From: Bacteroidota bacterium
Lineage (GTDB): Bacteria; Bacteroidota; Bacteroidia; Bacteroidales; CAIXZF01
NCBI GenBank assembly: GCA_022709385.1
Contig: JAKLIX010000009.1
Location: forward strand, 1 to 64,000
Reading direction: 5' to 3'
DNA length: 64,000 nt
Notes under the pieces: generated by a model
Database searches by the model: none
The model's input: the letters and a program-made list of their open reading frames with translations, nothing else
What the model was told of the DNA's origin: nothing
Part shown: positions 61,589-64,000 of the stretch, piece by piece
Layout of the letters: each line of letters starts with the position of its first letter
Numbering within the stretch: position 1 is the first letter of the stretch
Made by a program: the position numbers and the translations under genes

Positions 61589-62917
61589 ATGGAAATTCTA
61601 ATCAAAGCCGCTCAGCTGTTATTAAGCCTTTCTATTCTGGTTATCGTCCATGAGTTTGGCCATTTTATCGCGGCCAGAATATTCAAAACCAGGGTAGAAA
61701 AGTTCTATCTCTTTTTTAATCCCTGGTTTTCCCTATTCAAGTTCCGAAGAGGAGAGACGGAATATGGCCTCGGGTGGCTGCCTCTGGGCGGATATGTGAA
61801 GATTTCGGGGATGATCGATGAATCGATGGATAAAGAACAGATGAAACAGGAACCCCAGGCCTGGGAATTCAGGTCAAAACCGGCATGGCAGCGTTTGATC
61901 ATCATGCTGGGAGGAGTAACCGTTAATGTGTTGCTGGCCATCCTGATTTACATTGTCATGCTTGCTGCCTGGGGTGAAGAGTATCTGTCGACGAGCCAGG
62001 TAAACACATACGGAATCACGGTCGACAGCATGGGGCGGCAGATGGGTCTGTTGCCCGGCGATAAGATCATTGCCATTGACGGTAAGGTTGTGGAAGATTT
62101 CTCAAAGATACCCGGCAGGCTGATTCTGGATGAAGCAAAGGTGATCAGGGTAAACAGGGATGGTATAGAAACAGATGTGTTCATCCCCGAAGGATTTTTA
62201 CGCAGGCTGCTCAAGCACAGGTCTGCCGATTTCATCGGTGTCAGAACACCCTTTACCGTTGGAAAACTGGCAAACGAAGGCCCTGCAGAAAAAGCAGGCC
62301 TGAAAACCGGAGACCGGCTGATCGGAGTCGCCGGCGTGAGTACGCCGTTTTTCGATCAGTTCCGTGAGGAAGTCAGAAAATACAGCGGAAAGCAGGCCAC
62401 TATCAGCCTGATCCGCACAGGCGACACCCTTGCCATCCCGGTGAACGTATCAGAACAGGGCCTGATCGGAGTGTACAATCAGCCCCTGAGTTATTATTTC
62501 CAGTTCAGCCATCAGGGCTACCCGGTCCTGGCCGCCATTCCCGCCGGAGTCATCAAAGCTTACAGGGGAATCGGGAATTATCTCAAGCAGCTCAGGTTGT
62601 TGTTTTCACCGGAATTGAAAGCATATGAATCGGTGGGAGGTTTTATCACCATCGGGAACATCTTTCCCTCTGCCTGGAACTGGCCGGCTTTTTGGGAATT
62701 GACAGCTTTTCTCTCCATCATGCTGGCCATCCTGAATGTGCTACCCATCCCCGCACTCGACGGAGGACATGTACTGTTCCTGCTATACGAAATAGTGACC
62801 AGGAGAAAACCGAGCGACAAGTTCCTTGAATACGCACAAATCGTCGGTATGATCCTCTTGTTTGCCCTGCTGATCTTTGCCAACGGTAATGATATTATCC
62901 GTCTCTTCAGGAATTAA
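61589..62917 (+). CDS. rseP: Site-2 metalloprotease RseP
   Basis: RseP is an inner-membrane zinc protease that cuts membrane-spanning anti-sigma factors and leftover signal peptides. The 442-aa product has HEFGH at 21-25 in the first helix, the family element GLGWLPLGGYVKI, two PDZ domains (around 128-200 and 220-300, GPAEKAGLKTGDRLIGV), and the third zinc ligand in NVLPIPALDGGHVLF near the C-terminus. It follows dxr by nine bases, the common arrangement in Bacteroidota. Confidence 0.95.
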   Translation: MEILIKAAQLLLSLSILVIVHEFGHFIAARIFKTRVEKFYLFFNPWFSLFKFRRGETEYGLGWLPLGGYVKISGMIDESMDKEQMKQEPQAWEFRSKPAWQRLIIMLGGVTVNVLLAILIYIVMLAAWGEEYLSTSQVNTYGITVDSMGRQMGLLPGDKIIAIDGKVVEDFSKIPGRLILDEAKVIRVNRDGIETDVFIPEGFLRRLLKHRSADFIGVRTPFTVGKLANEGPAEKAGLKTGDRLIGVAGVSTPFFDQFREEVRKYSGKQATISLIRTGDTLAIPVNVSEQGLIGVYNQPLSYYFQFSHQGYPVLAAIPAGVIKAYRGIGNYLKQLRLLFSPELKAYESVGGFITIGNIFPSAWNWPAFWELTAFLSIMLAILNVLPIPALDGGHVLFLLYEIVTRRKPSDKFLEYAQIVGMILLFALLIFANGNDIIRLFRN

Positions 62918-63070
62918 GGCTCCGGTTTAAGGCCTGTATTGTAACTTTTTATTCATCCGGCTGTATAAAAACCCAAAGAAACAGGGGTGTTGAAGACAAC
63001 GAAATGCAGCTTGTGCTGTCATTGATGAATGTGGTTGTACAAGGACAAGCCTGCACCCCAATGAAGCCAG

Positions 63071-63104
63071 TTCCCGGGAGTTTGCTTTTATCCGGCTCCC
63101 GGAA
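63071..63104. repeat. Inverted repeat between rseP and the porP-like gene
   Basis: TTCCCGGGAG and CTCCCGGAA form a stem of seven G/C-rich pairs plus two A-T pairs after a one-base bulge, with a loop of about 15 bases. No T run follows on the plus strand. The 275-base gap otherwise shows no gene and no perfect TAnnTTTG box. Confidence 0.4.
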
Positions 63105-63192
63105 TGAGTATAAATTGGGGCATTCTTGTAATAAATTTTGTATAACTCGAAAAAAAGTTGTTATTTTACCCCCCTTTTCTAAGCGCTTTATT

Positions 63193-64000
63193 ATGAAAAA
63201 AGTATTTGGCGCCTTACTGTTGTTTTCGTTCATGGGTGTAACATTGCATGCCCAGCAGGAAGCACAGTTCACGCAATACATGTTTAACAACATGTCGATA
63301 AATCCGGCTTTTGCCGGGAGCAATGAGGCCATTTGCTTTACCGGTCTTGCAAGACAGCAGTGGTTTGGAATCAAGGAGGGGGGAGATAATGTGGCTCCCC
63401 GCACTTTCCTGGTTTCGCTTGACGCTCCCGTGAACATCCTTCACGGGGGGCTCGGCGCCACCGTTTTTCAGGACCAGCTCGGTTTTGAAAAGAATGTGGG
63501 GCTTCGTCTGAATTATGCCTATCGATTTAACCTGGGCAACGGCATGTTATCTTTCGGTGCACAGGCCGGTTTTCTCAACAAGACGATCGATTTCTCCAAA
63601 TTCAGACCCCTGGATGAGGGAGACCCTGTCCTTGTTTCCTCCTCCAAGGAAAGCAATTTCACCACCGACTTCGGCTTTGGCGCATTTTACAAACTACCCG
63701 GAAAGTTCCATGTCGGTCTGTCTGCCATACAGCTGACAGGGGCCAAACAACCCATCGGCAAAGCCGAATACAGCAACAAACAGCACATCTTCGTGACCGC
63801 CGGTTATGAATATACCCTTCCTGACAACCCTGAATTCGAGATTCTTCCCTCGCTGCTTGTAAAGACAGACGGTGCCGCTGCCCAGTATGATGTTACGGCA
63901 ATGTTGCGGTACAATAATAAATTCTGGGGTGGCGTTAGTTACAGAGTTCAGGATGCCATTGCCATACTGATGGGAATGCATGTGAAAAATTTCCGGATCG
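63193..64000 (+). CDS. PorP/SprF-family T9SS membrane protein (3' end cut by window)
   Basis: A partial gene, open from ATG 63193 to the window end (269 codons seen). The signal peptide (GALLLFSFMGVTLHAQ) is followed by the family start QFTQYMFNNMSINPAFAGSN, the hallmark of PorP/SprF proteins, then barrel strands (GLGATVFQDQLGFEKNVGLR; FGAQAGFLNKTIDFSKF). These outer-membrane proteins anchor surface adhesins or partner with T9SS cargo carrying type B sorting domains. Usual family length is about 300-340 aa, so only the last strands are missing. Typical neighbours (a large gliding adhesin or PorK-N) would lie beyond the edge. Confidence 0.9.
   Translation, partial: MKKVFGALLLFSFMGVTLHAQQEAQFTQYMFNNMSINPAFAGSNEAICFTGLARQQWFGIKEGGDNVAPRTFLVSLDAPVNILHGGLGATVFQDQLGFEKNVGLRLNYAYRFNLGNGMLSFGAQAGFLNKTIDFSKFRPLDEGDPVLVSSSKESNFTTDFGFGAFYKLPGKFHVGLSAIQLTGAKQPIGKAEYSNKQHIFVTAGYEYTLPDNPEFEILPSLLVKTDGAAAQYDVTAMLRYNNKFWGGVSYRVQDAIAILMGMHVKNFRI

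Overview
The window comes from a member of the Bacteroidota, most likely an anaerobic or microaerophilic Bacteroidales/Marinilabiliales-type bacterium (the order is an inference). Support: type IX secretion (T9SS) genes sprA, sprE/porW and porP/sprF; two proteins with T9SS C-terminal sorting domains; families largely confined to the phylum (DUF4199, DUF5777, DUF6599, bactofilin next to atpZ); and the Bacteroidota -7 promoter box TAnnTTTG in front of about twenty genes or operons. No rRNA, tRNA, CRISPR array or intact insertion sequence was recognised.

Layout. 0-1.5 kb: a tyrosine recombinase with a duplicated HARP-like N-terminus, the only clear mobility gene. 1.8-4.8 kb: thiL and uvrC. 4.8-14.7 kb, minus strand: ruvA, the giant T9SS translocon gene sprA, a small toxin-antitoxin pair whose toxin has an in-frame TAG, gcvH and a metallo-beta-lactamase-fold hydrolase. 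14.8-21 kb: a polytopic membrane protein, proS, a Trp/Tyr-rich lipoprotein and a FadL-like barrel. 21-25.5 kb: cytochrome c maturation genes ccmB, ccmC, a ccmD-like gene and ccmE (the unusual CxxxY type), then an MMPL/RND transporter. 25.5-34.8 kb: rmlA, a sugar epimerase/dehydratase, a polyprenyl diphosphate synthase, an ABC-F ATPase, a DUF362/DUF6599 pair, a five-repeat helical protein and a DUF4199 membrane protein.

35-45 kb is the most distinctive part. After a T9SS-exported beta-helix protein comes a tight nine-gene unit with a promoter box in front and a terminator hairpin behind. It encodes a T9SS-exported protein with CxxCH, a lipoprotein with CX4CH, a DUF5777 outer-membrane barrel, a seven-heme cytochrome c, a cytochrome b, a Tat-exported four-cluster iron-sulfur protein, an NrfD/PsrC quinol subunit, an uncharacterised membrane-anchored protein and a monoheme cytochrome c. 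There is no catalytic molybdopterin subunit. It looks like a quinol-linked electron-transfer complex of the Hmc/Nhc/Qrc/ACIII superfamily fused genetically to outer-membrane and surface components. The ccm genes 16 kb upstream could mature its hemes.

45-64 kb: an M28 peptidase, lgt, gpmA, both methylmalonyl-CoA mutase subunits (propionate/succinate interconversion), a translationally coupled trio (TIGR01777 epimerase, PagL-like lipid A deacylase, DUF2807 lipoprotein), bactofilin-atpZ-membrane protein, sprE, and on the plus strand an M23 peptidase with dxr and rseP, ending in a porP/sprF-like gene cut by the window edge.
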